Counted from the stretch's first letter, positions 7,903 to 15,794 are shown. The stretch: 64,000 nucleotides of DNA from WHSW01 sp963821345 (GCA_963821345.1 CAWGDM010000002.1:248001-312000), one strand, 5' to 3'. The notes: generated by a model not told the origin, from the letters alone. Made by a program: numbers and translations.

Positions 7903-8199
7903 GTGGGCTCGGAGGCGCAGAATCTCGAGGCGATCTCGAAGGCGATCGACCAGCACAACGCGACCTGCCCGTGGCCGGCGTCGGAGGTGCGGATGAATCC
8001 CTACGAGATCGAGCGCCTGGGCTGGGAGGAGATTCGCGGGCTGCCGCTGGTCGGCGACCCCGAGCTGGGCACCGGACGGTTCCGGATCGTCTGCTCGCGC
8101 GACGGCGACGGCGAGGAGCTCGAGGAGGTCGAGGCGATCGGCGCCCCGGTCGAGGTTGGCGTCGGCGGTGACGACCCACCGCTCATGCCTCCGGTCTGA
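7903..8199 (+). CDS. Small conserved hypothetical protein
   Basis: A 98-residue acidic protein starting at GTG 7903, five bases after the preceding stop. The segment ATCPWPASEVRMNPYEIERLGWEEIRGLPLVG is split here only by description: it includes MNPYEIERLGW and a single Cys (TCPWP). RFRIVCSRDGDG supplies a second Cys. It lacks signal peptide and membrane helices. I recognise no domain; the tight spacing with the gene at 7646 suggests a shared role. Confidence 0.6.
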   Translation: MGSEAQNLEAISKAIDQHNATCPWPASEVRMNPYEIERLGWEEIRGLPLVGDPELGTGRFRIVCSRDGDGEELEEVEAIGAPVEVGVGGDDPPLMPPV

Positions 8200-8249
8200 G
8201 CCTTCGGCTTTGACCTCGGCGTGCGCTAGGTGGTACCGTTTCGGCGGTA

Positions 8250-8268
8250 TTAGGTACCCCTAACTCAC
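8250..8268. promoter_or_regulatory. Candidate DtxR/IdeR/MntR-type metal-regulator site upstream of the ZIP transporter
   Basis: TTAGG (8250-8254) and CCTAA (8259-8263) form a perfect inverted repeat around TACC. Against the 19-bp IdeR/DtxR box consensus, positions 8250-8268 match at about 13 bases by eye. It ends 10 bp before the ZIP start codon, a place where repressor binding would block transcription. Metal-dependent control of a metal transporter is biologically consistent. Confidence 0.45.
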
Positions 8269-8278
8269 CGGAGACCCC

Positions 8279-9139
8279 TTGTCCTTCGCCGAAACCGCCC
8301 TGCTCGGTGCCTTCGCCGGCTTCACGATCTTCCTCGGCCTCCCGGTGGCCCGCCTGCAGCTGCTCAGCTCGCGCACGCGCGTTTGCCTGGCGATGTTCTC
8401 GGTCGGGATCCTCGTCTTCCTGCTCGTCGACGTGCTCGCCCACGGCTTCGAGATCTCCGAGGGGGCGGTGGAGGCGTTCGAGGAGGGCACCGGGTCGTTC
8501 GGGCGCGCGGCCGGCCTGGCCCTGCTGCTGGTCGGCGGCTTTGCCGCCGGCAGCGCCGGCCTCGGGCTGCTGGAGCGCCGGATGCGCCCCACCGCGCGGC
8601 CGCTGCCCCCGCTCGCCGGCGGCTCGGGCGAGGTGCTGACGGTCGAGGACGAGGCCGCGTTCGCCGCCCGAACCGACGAGTTCGCGGCCGACGCGCTGCG
8701 CACGGGCCTGGTGATCGCCGCGGCGATCGGGCTGCACAACTTCGCCGAGGGACTGGCGATCGGCGTCTCGGCCGGGACCGGTGAGATCGGCCTGGCGACG
8801 GTGCTGATCGTCGGCTTCGCCCTCCACAACGCGACCGAGGGCTTCGGGATCGTCGGGCCGCTGGGCAGCGTCACGCCGTCGTGGCGCTGGCTCGGGCTCG
8901 CGGGCCTGATCGGTGGCGCCCCGGTGTTCCTAGGCGCGATGCTCGGCTACAACGTCACCTCGGAGCCGCTCGAGCTCGTCTTCTACGCGGTCGCCGGCGG
9001 CGCGATCCTCTACGTGATCGGCGAGATCTGGCATGGGATGCGGCGATACGGACACCGCGAGCTCGGCCTCGCGCTGCTCGCCTGCGGCTTCGCCGCCGGC
9101 GTGCTCACGGACCTCGTGGTCGCCTACGGCGGCGGCTGA
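8279..9139 (+). CDS. ZIP family divalent metal transporter
   Basis: The 286-residue membrane protein has about eight hydrophobic helices and both hallmark metal-site motifs of ZIP proteins: HNFAEG (153-158) in TM4 and HNATEG (183-188) in TM5. The central loop (about 100-135) is acidic rather than His-rich. ZIP proteins move Zn, Fe or Mn into the cytoplasm; the substrate is not decidable here. Start TTG 8279 follows GGAG by about 5 nt. An inverted repeat resembling an iron/manganese regulator box lies directly upstream (8250-8263). The gene converges on ccdA with a 9-bp gap. Confidence 0.88.
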   Translation: MSFAETALLGAFAGFTIFLGLPVARLQLLSSRTRVCLAMFSVGILVFLLVDVLAHGFEISEGAVEAFEEGTGSFGRAAGLALLLVGGFAAGSAGLGLLERRMRPTARPLPPLAGGSGEVLTVEDEAAFAARTDEFAADALRTGLVIAAAIGLHNFAEGLAIGVSAGTGEIGLATVLIVGFALHNATEGFGIVGPLGSVTPSWRWLGLAGLIGGAPVFLGAMLGYNVTSEPLELVFYAVAGGAILYVIGEIWHGMRRYGHRELGLALLACGFAAGVLTDLVVAYGGG

Positions 9140-9148
9140 GCGCAGGCG

Positions 9149-9877
9149 CTAGAGGTCGAGCCCGAGCTCGGAGGTCACCTTCTGGGCCCAGATGTTGAGC
9201 TCGGTGAAACCCCCCGTGAGGATCAGGATGCCCATCGCGATCAGGATCCCACCGCCGAAGCCGACGATTGCGCGGTAGTGGCGCTTGATCACCGCGAACG
9301 CGGTGGTCGCGCGCGAGAAGGCGAACGCGGTGAGCAGGAACGGGACCGCGAGCCCGAGCGAGTAGACGAACAGCAGGAAGGCGCCGTGCGCGGCCTCGCC
9401 CTGGATCCCGGCCAGGGTGAGGATTCCGCCCAGCGCGGGCCCGGTGCAGGGCGTCCAGGCGATCGAGAAGGCCGCCCCGGCGACGATCGGGCCACCCTTG
9501 CCGGCCCGCGCCAGCAGCGCGTCGACGTGCCACTCGCGGTTCAGTCGGTCGATGAACGTGGCGGCGATGAACAGCACGCCCATCACGATCAGCAGCACGG
9601 CGCCGATGTTCGTCAGCACGTCCTGGTTTTCGCGCAACCGCTCGCCGAGCGCGCTGGCGGTCAGCCCAAGCAGGATGAAGACGACCGAGAACGAGGCGAT
9701 GAACAGCAGGCTCGGGACCAGGACGCGGCGCCAGTCCGCGTCGTCGATCTCGTCCATGCTCACCCCGCTGATCACCGAGAGGTAGCCGGGCACGAGCGGC
9801 AGCACGCACGGGGACAGGAACGAGACCAACCCGGCGACGAAGGCGACCGGGACGTCGGCTCCGTTGACTGGGTCCAT
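9149..9877 (-). CDS. ccdA: Cytochrome c biogenesis protein CcdA (thiol-disulfide electron carrier)
   Basis: A 242-residue membrane protein with six predicted helices. The two redox Cys of the family are present: Cys24 in FLSPCVLPLVPGY and Cys144 in IAWTPCTGPALGG. CcdA carries reducing equivalents from cytoplasmic thioredoxin across the membrane for haem attachment and extracellular thiol repair. Start ATG 9877 is supported by AGAAAGG 5 nt upstream. It follows a thioredoxin-domain gene by 32 bp, which fits an electron donor/acceptor pair. A c-type cytochrome is encoded at 36.4 kb. Confidence 0.93.
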   Translation of the reverse strand: MDPVNGADVPVAFVAGLVSFLSPCVLPLVPGYLSVISGVSMDEIDDADWRRVLVPSLLFIASFSVVFILLGLTASALGERLRENQDVLTNIGAVLLIVMGVLFIAATFIDRLNREWHVDALLARAGKGGPIVAGAAFSIAWTPCTGPALGGILTLAGIQGEAAHGAFLLFVYSLGLAVPFLLTAFAFSRATTAFAVIKRHYRAIVGFGGGILIAMGILILTGGFTELNIWAQKVTSELGLDL

Positions 9878-9909
9878 GACTGCCTTTCTACCGCCCGGCG
9901 GGCGCCGGG

Positions 9910-10671
9910 TCAGTTGAGCGCCGCGGCGAGTCGGCGGCGGTGCTCGCGGGCGAGCTCGTGATCGGCCCCGAGCTCGGCGAAGATCCCGACCATCGCGGCG
10001 CGGATCGAGTCGCGCCGCTCGTCGTCGTCGGCTTCGGCGATCAGCTCCTGCAGGGTCTCGAGCGCGGTCGCGTGGTCGCCCGCGTCCCAGGCCGCAAACG
10101 CCGCCTCCAACCGCGGGTCCGGCGGCTCGGCTCCGTTCGCCTGCGAGAGCCGTGCGCGGGCGGCCAGGCCCTCGGCTCGAAAGTCTCCCCGGAGCGGCTC
10201 CAGCAGCTCCAGCGCCTCCCCTGTGTCGCCGCGCCCGAGCAGGATCTTGCCGAGCGCGGCCGCGGCGTCGCCGTGCGTCCGGTCCAGTTCGAGTGCCTTG
10301 CGCAGCGAGTCCTCGTCGCCGATTGCGACCAGCTCGTCGGCGGGCGACGGCACCAGCGTGTCCAGCCAGCGCTCGATCTGGGCGGGTGGGATCGCGCCGG
10401 TGAACTCGCCGACCACCTGGCCGTCGCGGAATGCCTTGACGGCCGGGATCCCCTGGACGCCGAAGCTCGCCGACAGCGACTGGTTGGCGTCGACGTCGAC
10501 CTTTGCCAGCTCGACCTTGCCGTCGCGCTTGGCGATCGCGGCCTCGAGCGCCGGTCCGAGCTGGCGGCACGGCGCGCACCACTCGGCCCAGAAGTCGACC
10601 ACGACGGGCAGCTCCCGCGAGCGTTCGACGACCTCGGCGATGAAGTCGGCTTCGTTGACATCCTTGACCAT
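9910..10671 (-). CDS. Thioredoxin-TPR fusion protein (CnoX/YbbN-like)
   Basis: The 253-residue protein has an N-terminal thioredoxin fold (1-110) with an intact active site WCAPC (31-35) and the cis-Pro region QGIPAVKAF. A helical C-terminal half (about 120-253) of TPR-like repeats follows. This architecture is that of CnoX/YbbN, a redox chaperone; unlike E. coli CnoX, both active-site Cys are present, so it should also act as an oxidoreductase. No signal peptide, hence cytoplasmic. It lies just upstream of ccdA. TAATCT lies 10 nt before ATG 10671. Confidence 0.85.
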   Translation of the reverse strand: MVKDVNEADFIAEVVERSRELPVVVDFWAEWCAPCRQLGPALEAAIAKRDGKVELAKVDVDANQSLSASFGVQGIPAVKAFRDGQVVGEFTGAIPPAQIERWLDTLVPSPADELVAIGDEDSLRKALELDRTHGDAAAALGKILLGRGDTGEALELLEPLRGDFRAEGLAARARLSQANGAEPPDPRLEAAFAAWDAGDHATALETLQELIAEADDDERRDSIRAAMVGIFAELGADHELAREHRRRLAAALN

Positions 10672-10709
10672 GACGGCGTCGAGATTAGCGACCGGGCAGA
10701 ATTGGCCCG

Positions 10710-11291
10710 ATGCCTGAGCCAGGGCCGGAAGAGGCGCCGCTGGGCGCGGAGGAGTCGTTGCGCGGCAGGCTGCTGATCGCCTCGCCGGCGCTCACCGACC
10801 CCAACTTCGACCGCGCGGTGGTCCTGATCACCGAGCACGGTCCCGAGGGCGCGATGGGCGTGGTTCTCAACCGCCCCTCGGAGCTCGAGGTCGGGGAGGT
10901 GGCGCCGGAGCTGAGCCAGGTCGCCGACGGCGAGCCGGTGTTCATCGGCGGGCCGGTGCAACCGCAGGCGCTGGTCGTGCTGGCCGAGTTCGTCGATCCC
11001 CTCGCCGCGGCGTGGATCGTGACCGCCGATGTCGGCTTCGTCGCCGCCGAGACCGAGTACGACGAGCTCGGCGACCTGGTCCGCCGCGGGCGCGTCTACG
11101 CCGGCTACTCCGGCTGGGGGGCGGGCCAGCTCGAGGGCGAGCTGGCGGAGGAGGCGTGGATCGTCGAGGCGCCGATGCCGGCCGAGCTGTTCGCCGCGCG
11201 GCCCGAGGAGCTGTGGCAGGACGTACTCGCGCGCAAGGGCGGCCAGTTCGCTCTGATCGCGCGGATGCCCGACGACCCGACGGTCAACTAG
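10710..11291 (+). CDS. YqgE/AlgH family protein (UPF0301)
   Basis: The 193-residue protein contains the family signature: GRLLIASPALTDPNFDRAVV, GAMGVVLNRPS, FIGGPVQPQ and the central AGYSGWGAGQLEGEL. YqgE/AlgH proteins are widespread and soluble; their molecular role remains uncertain. The first ~15 residues are Pro/Glu-rich and may be dispensable. The stop codon is directly followed by the ATG of the flavin monooxygenase, so the two genes are probably co-transcribed. Confidence 0.9.
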   Translation: MPEPGPEEAPLGAEESLRGRLLIASPALTDPNFDRAVVLITEHGPEGAMGVVLNRPSELEVGEVAPELSQVADGEPVFIGGPVQPQALVVLAEFVDPLAAAWIVTADVGFVAAETEYDELGDLVRRGRVYAGYSGWGAGQLEGELAEEAWIVEAPMPAELFAARPEELWQDVLARKGGQFALIARMPDDPTVN

Positions 11292-12668
11292 ATGGCGGCG
11301 GCGGGGGAGCGGGTGTGCGTAATCGGCGCCGGCTCGTCGGGAATCGCCTCTTGCCAGGTGCTGGCCGCACGCGGGATCGAGTTCGACTGCTACGAGACCG
11401 GCTCCGAGGTGGGCGGCAACTGGCGCTACATGAACGACAACGAGATGTCGTCCGCCTACCGCTCGCTGCACATCAACACCTCGCGCCGGATGATGGCCTA
11501 CGCCAACTACGCGATGCCCGAGGACTATCCGGACTACCCGAGCCACTGGCAGATCGCCCGCTACTTCGACGACTACGTCGACCACTTCGGGTTTCGCGAC
11601 CGGATCCGTTTCCGAACCGAGGTCATCCGCGTCGAACCCACGGGCGACGGCGACTGGCGCGTCCATTGGCGCGAGCGCGATCGAGGCGCCGAGGGCTCCG
11701 ACGTGTACACCGGCGTCCTGGTCGCCAACGGCCACCACTGGGACGCCCGCTGGCCCGAGCCGGCGTTCGCGGGACAGGACGCGTTCGACGGCCGGCAGAT
11801 CCACGTCCACGACTACAAGACACCTGACATCTTCGAGGGCAAGCGGGTGCTGGTCCTGGGGATCGGCAACTCGGCGACCGACCTTGCCGTCGAGTCCTCG
11901 CTGGTCGCCGAGCGGACGATGCTGGCGATGCGTCGCGGCGCCTGGATCCTGCCGAAGTACCTGAAGGGCAAGCCGACCGACGAGCTCGGCAGCCCCGTCC
12001 TCAGCCGCCTGCCGCTGTCGGTTACCCGAGCGATGTACCGGCGGGCGCTGAAGACGGCGACCGGCGACCCGATGGACTTCGGGCTGCCCGAGCCCGACCA
12101 CCGGATCGCCGAGGCGCATCCGACGGTCTCGGCCGACCTGCTGCCCCGGATCGGTCACGGCGAGATCGCGGTGAAGCCGAACATCGACAGCTTCAGCGGC
12201 GGCCGCACGGTGCGCTTCGCCGACGGAGGGGAGGAGGAGGTGGACGTGGTCGTCTACTGCACCGGCTACAAGATCAGCTTCCCGTTCCTGGACCCGGAGC
12301 TGCTCTCGGCCCCCGACAACGAGATCCCCCTCTACCGCCGAGTGGTCAGCCCCGAGCATCCTGGGCTCTACTTCATCGGCCTCGTGCAGCCGCTCGGCGC
12401 GATCATGCCGATCGCCGAGGCACAGTCAGAGTGGATCGCCGACCTGCTCGAGGGCAGGGTCGAGCTGCCCTCCGAGGAGACGATGCGGCGGGCGATCAAG
12501 CGCGACCGCGAGGCGATGGCGAAGCGCTACGTGGCCTCGAAGCGCCACACGATCCAGATCGACTTCTACCCGTACCTGCGCACGATCGAGCGCGAGCGCC
12601 GCGGCGGTGGCGCGCTGCGCAGGTTGTTCGGCAACGGCCGCCGTGAGGCGGTCACGGAGGGGACCTGA
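11292..12668 (+). CDS. Flavin-containing monooxygenase
   Basis: A 458-residue FAD/NADPH enzyme. It shows the FAD-binding GxGxxG (IGAGSSG, 12-17) and GGNW (41-44), the FMO/Baeyer-Villiger fingerprint FxGxxxHxxxY (Phe165, Gly167, His171, Tyr175), and a second nucleotide-binding GxGxxA (190-195) for NADPH. The last 25 residues are basic (RERRGGGALRRLFGNGRR). Such enzymes insert one O2 oxygen into soft nucleophiles or ketones; the substrate is unknown. ATG 11292 abuts the yqgE stop. Confidence 0.9.
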   Translation: MAAAGERVCVIGAGSSGIASCQVLAARGIEFDCYETGSEVGGNWRYMNDNEMSSAYRSLHINTSRRMMAYANYAMPEDYPDYPSHWQIARYFDDYVDHFGFRDRIRFRTEVIRVEPTGDGDWRVHWRERDRGAEGSDVYTGVLVANGHHWDARWPEPAFAGQDAFDGRQIHVHDYKTPDIFEGKRVLVLGIGNSATDLAVESSLVAERTMLAMRRGAWILPKYLKGKPTDELGSPVLSRLPLSVTRAMYRRALKTATGDPMDFGLPEPDHRIAEAHPTVSADLLPRIGHGEIAVKPNIDSFSGGRTVRFADGGEEEVDVVVYCTGYKISFPFLDPELLSAPDNEIPLYRRVVSPEHPGLYFIGLVQPLGAIMPIAEAQSEWIADLLEGRVELPSEETMRRAIKRDREAMAKRYVASKRHTIQIDFYPYLRTIERERRGGGALRRLFGNGRREAVTEGT

Positions 12669-12691
12669 CGGCGACGGGCATCGCGGCGCGG

Positions 12692-13741
12692 TTGCCCGGC
12701 GACTGGGGGTTGCTGGACGATCCCTGGCCGCCGATCCGGCGCGGGCTGCTGGTCGCGACGCCGGTCGCGCTCGCCCTGCTCGCCGACCTCGGCCTGGACG
12801 ACGAGCTCGCCGGCGGCCTGGCGACCGCGGCGCTGGTCGCCGGCTTCGTCGCCTTCGACGCTCCGGCCTCGGTGCGGGTCCGCTGGCAGCTGTGCACGGC
12901 GCCGTGGCTGGCCGCCTGCGCCGCGCTCGGGGTGCTCTGCAGCCAGACGGTGCCGACGGCGATCCTCGGCATGGGGCTGGTCGGCTGCGCGGCCGGATAC
13001 CTGATCGCGGTCTCGATGCGGATGGCGATCGCGGGCCTGTCATGCGCGCTCGCGTTCCTGATCGCCGAGGGCCTGTTCCTGAGCGTCGACGATGTGCTCA
13101 CCGTGCTCGCGCTCGGCTTCGGCGGCTGCCTGCTGCAGGCGCTTACCGCGGCGGTCGCCTGGCTCGGCTGGGATCGGGCAATCGAGCCGTTCAACTGGGC
13201 GGCGGCGCGGCGGCGGACGGCGGCGAAGCTGCGCGCCGGCCGGGGATGGCGGCGGGCGCCGACCAGGCACGCGATTCGCTTCGGCGTCGCGCTCGCGGTC
13301 GGGGTCGCGATCTACAGGCTCGCCGGGTTCGACGAGCACGGGTACTGGGTGCCGTTGACGATCCTGTTCGTGCTCAAGCCGGACCCGGACCAAACCACGG
13401 CGCGGATCGCGATGCGCGCCGCCGGGACCGTGGTCGGCTTGGTGCTCGCCACCGCGCTGGCGGAGTTGCTCGGCAACGGGCTGCTGCTGACGACAGCGGT
13501 GCTCACCCTGTCGGCGGCGCTCTCGTTCGCGCTGCTGGCGATCGAGTACGCGCTGTTCACGACCGCGATCACCGTGTTCGTCGTCCTGCTCACGGACAAG
13601 CTCGGCAGCGGGCCGCTGGAGGTCGCCGACGAGCGCGGGCTCGGCACGGCGCTGGGGATCCTGGTCGCGGCGACGGCCTTCCACCTGTTCGGCGACCTCC
13701 ACGAGGACGAGCGGGAGGCGGAGGCGGTCGGGGTTGTGTGA
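12692..13741 (+). CDS. FUSC family membrane protein (aromatic-acid-exporter-like)
   Basis: The protein has about 349 residues and two blocks of hydrophobic helices (about 15-150 and 190-330) separated by a cytoplasmic stretch (PFNWAAARRRTAAKLRAGRG). The second block holds YWVPLTILFVLKPD, the typical FUSC motif seen in YccS/AaeB-like exporters. Start is uncertain: TTG 12692 gives a protein beginning PGDWGLLDDPW; a CTG at 12665 overlapping the monooxygenase stop and closer to the GGAGGGG stretch is an alternative. Likely an efflux component. Confidence 0.8.
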   Translation: MPGDWGLLDDPWPPIRRGLLVATPVALALLADLGLDDELAGGLATAALVAGFVAFDAPASVRVRWQLCTAPWLAACAALGVLCSQTVPTAILGMGLVGCAAGYLIAVSMRMAIAGLSCALAFLIAEGLFLSVDDVLTVLALGFGGCLLQALTAAVAWLGWDRAIEPFNWAAARRRTAAKLRAGRGWRRAPTRHAIRFGVALAVGVAIYRLAGFDEHGYWVPLTILFVLKPDPDQTTARIAMRAAGTVVGLVLATALAELLGNGLLLTTAVLTLSAALSFALLAIEYALFTTAITVFVVLLTDKLGSGPLEVADERGLGTALGILVAATAFHLFGDLHEDEREAEAVGVV

Positions 13742-14014
13742 ACGGATCGACGGCGCGATTGTGCGCACGAGAATCGTGCTTATGTCGACCTGGCCCTGGA
13801 ACCGATCAGGGCGCGCCCTCGAGCTCGTTCACGAGCGGCTTCGGCGCCTTTTTGCACCAGGACCCGATCCGGCGCTCTCGCAGCACCTCCTCGCCGGCGT
13901 GCCGACCAGGCTCCCTGTTCGGCCTCTGGAACGCGTTTGGTGAGCTCGCAGACGGTCGCCCAGCTGGCCACCGGCCGAGCTTAAGCCGGCGCCGGGTTTA
14001 CGTCGGTTATGCGA

Positions 14015-14040
14015 GGTTTGCGATCCGTGACGCCGGGTAT
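14015..14040 (+). promoter_or_regulatory. SigF/SigB-type promoter of the sigma-factor gene
   Basis: GGTTT (14015-14019) and GGGTAT (14035-14040) are separated by 15 bp, an excellent match to the actinobacterial SigF consensus (GGTTT, N14-16, GGGTA). Transcription would start near 14047, giving a leader of about 95 nt before ATG 14142. The gene it drives encodes a sigma factor of exactly this family, so positive autoregulation is likely. Confidence 0.75.
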
Positions 14041-14086
14041 CGGCGCCCTCAGGCCCTTCATCCGCGACGTGCGTTGGGGGGCGCCT

Positions 14087-14120
14087 CGAGGGCCCAGGTC
14101 ACCCCCCACCTGGGCCCTCG
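14087..14120 (+). terminator. Leader hairpin / possible attenuator before the sigma-factor gene
   Basis: A perfect 13-bp stem (CGAGGGCCCAGGT, 14087-14099, and its inverse, 14108-14120) with an 8-nt C-rich loop is followed by CTTTATCTT. It lies inside the leader predicted from the SigF-type promoter and ends 21 nt before the ATG. It may terminate upstream transcription, attenuate sigma expression, or stabilise the leader. Confidence 0.6.
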
Positions 14121-14141
14121 CTTTATCTTGCGCCACGTTGG

Positions 14142-14951
14142 ATGAGCGAGCACCGCCGAAGATCCCCAGGGGACCTGCCGCCGCCCGGCGGGCCCGGTGA
14201 CGCGCTCGCGACCGAGGATCAGCTGCTGCGCACCTACGCCGAGACCCGCGACGAGAATGCGCGCGAGGAGCTCGTCCGGCGTTTCCTGCCCTTCGCCCGC
14301 AGCCTCGCGATGCGCTACAGCGGCGGCGTCGAGCCCTCGGACGACCTGATCCAGGTGGCCAGCCTCGGCCTGGTCTCTGCGCTCGAGCGCTTCAATCCCG
14401 AGCGCGGCGTGCCGTTCGCGGCCTTCGCCGGCCCGACCATCCTCGGCGAGCTGCGCCGCCACTTCCGCGATCGCGTCTGGACGCTGCGGGTGCCGCGCGG
14501 GTTACAGGAGAGCATCCGCGCGGTCGACGGCGCGATCGCCAAGCTCAGCCACGAGCTCGAGCGCTCGCCGACCGTCGCCGAGATCGCCGCCCACCTGGAG
14601 TTGGCCGAATCGGACGTGCTCGAGACGCTCGAGGCCGGAGCAGCGCGGCGGATGGTCTCGCTCGACCGCCCGACGATCGGCTCCGAGCCCGGCGACGAGG
14701 CGCCGATGTCGGAGCGGATCGGCGGCGATGACCCGGGCTTCGAGCTGGTCGAGGACCGGGCGACGATCGAGGTCGGCAGCGACGTCCTGGACGAGACCGA
14801 GCGCGAGGTCCTCGAACTGCGCTTCGCCGAGGACCTGACCCAATCGGCGATCGCCGAGCGGGTCGGCTACTCGCAGATGCACGTCTCGCGCATCCTCCGC
14901 CGGGCGCTCGCCAAGCTGCGCGAGGCGGCGATCGACCAGGACGACGCCTAG
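14142..14951 (+). CDS. SigB/SigF/SigG family RNA polymerase sigma factor
   Basis: A 269-residue sigma-70 factor of group 3. Region 2 is visible at about 30-105 (ELVRRFLPFARSLAMRYSGG, then PSDDLIQVASLGLVSALERF and GPTILGELRRHFRDRVWTLRVPR). Region 3 is about 110-175. Region 4 with the helix-turn-helix is about 205-262 (TQSAIAERVGYSQMHVSRIL). These factors direct general stress or developmental regulons and are held by RsbW-like anti-sigma kinases. A SigF-type promoter lies 100 bp upstream. The anti-sigma gene faces it and their stops share CTAG (14948-14951), rather than the usual co-directional operon. Confidence 0.95.
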   Translation: MSEHRRRSPGDLPPPGGPGDALATEDQLLRTYAETRDENAREELVRRFLPFARSLAMRYSGGVEPSDDLIQVASLGLVSALERFNPERGVPFAAFAGPTILGELRRHFRDRVWTLRVPRGLQESIRAVDGAIAKLSHELERSPTVAEIAAHLELAESDVLETLEAGAARRMVSLDRPTIGSEPGDEAPMSERIGGDDPGFELVEDRATIEVGSDVLDETEREVLELRFAEDLTQSAIAERVGYSQMHVSRILRRALAKLREAAIDQDDA

Positions 14952-15763
14952 ACCGCCGGCGCGCCCGCGCGTCCGATCCGGATCACGAGCACCTCACCCG
15001 CGGCGACCGGGTCGATCCGCACCTCCTCGGCGAGCGCCTCCAGCGACGCGTCGAACTCGGGAATCCGCAGCGAGTCGAGCAGGCCGCGCCCGCCACCCTG
15101 CTCCAGCGGGCCGATCGATACCTGGAACGACCCCGCGTCCTCGGTCACCGTGAGCCGGGCGGTGCCGTCCGGGAAGCTGACCGAGCCGCCGGCGGAGATC
15201 GCATCGCTGAGCAGCACCGCGTCGGAGAGCTCGTCGACCGAGAGGTCGGCGCGGGTCGCGAACATCGAGATCACCCGCGAAAGGATCGGGGCGAGCAGCT
15301 CGCCGGCCGGCAGCTTGATCCGGGTCTCGTCGCCGATCTCGGGGGCGCCGACGGCGCCGTCGGACGACGGCGCCAGGGGAATCGTCATCCGCACCTCGGT
15401 CCCGTTCCCGGGCGAACCGCTGACCTCGAAGCTGCTGGTCAGCGCCGCGATCAGCGGCAGGCCGAGCCGCAGGCTGCGCCGCTCGACGTCCGCGAGCGGC
15501 CGGATCCCCGACCCGTAGTCGCGCACCGCGACGATCAGGCTGTCGTCGTCGGGCCAGGCATCGACCTCGAGCACCCCGCCGTCGCCGTTGTAGGCGTGGA
15601 CGACGACGTTCATGCACGCCTCGGTGACCACCGTCTTCAGGTCGGCGATCTCGGCCGGCTCCATCTCGAGGGCCTCGGCCAGCCCGGCGAGGGCATGGCG
15701 AACCAACGACACGTTGCCGGCCAACGCAGGTAGGGAGAACTCAACTTTTGCCTCGTCCGCCAT
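14948..15763 (-). CDS. RsbW-like anti-sigma factor with a second, degenerate HATPase-like domain
   Basis: The 271-residue protein starts with a complete serine-kinase/ATPase domain of the RsbW/SpoIIAB type (about 5-135): N-box TEACMNVVVHAY, G1 box VRDYGSG and G2 region SGSPGNGTEVRM. A second half (about 150-271) mirrors the first (GELLAPILSRV, VDELSDAVLLSDAI, then VLVIRIG) but lacks the N-box Asn and the DxGxG, so it probably binds no ATP. It is expected to bind the sigma factor encoded convergently. ATG 15763 is preferred over upstream codons because the domain then starts as in RsbW. It follows the PRC-barrel gene by 31 bp. Confidence 0.85.
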   Translation of the reverse strand: MADEAKVEFSLPALAGNVSLVRHALAGLAEALEMEPAEIADLKTVVTEACMNVVVHAYNGDGGVLEVDAWPDDDSLIVAVRDYGSGIRPLADVERRSLRLGLPLIAALTSSFEVSGSPGNGTEVRMTIPLAPSSDGAVGAPEIGDETRIKLPAGELLAPILSRVISMFATRADLSVDELSDAVLLSDAISAGGSVSFPDGTARLTVTEDAGSFQVSIGPLEQGGGRGLLDSLRIPEFDASLEALAEEVRIDPVAAGEVLVIRIGRAGAPAV

Positions 15764-15794
15764 CGGCGTTCTAGGTACCCCCGCCGATCCGCCG

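Larger units (their letters stand above)
13742..14141 (+). other. 400-bp non-coding region between the FUSC gene and the sigma-factor gene
   Basis: I see no convincing protein gene here; short open frames lack starts with SD or -10 support. The right half contains a strong SigF-type promoter (14015-14040) and a 13-bp hairpin (14087-14120), both described separately. The left half, 13742-13990, shows nothing definite. A distal upstream promoter or a small RNA ending at the hairpin are possible. Confidence 0.6.

Noticed and set aside
13734..13971. Short frames on both strands in the non-coding region before the sigma gene
   Set aside because: No SD, no -10, no recognisable composition; overlapping frames on both strands.
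15775..15780. GGGTAC upstream of the anti-sigma gene as a second SigF promoter
   Set aside because: The -35 position reads GATTA instead of GGTTT; match too weak.
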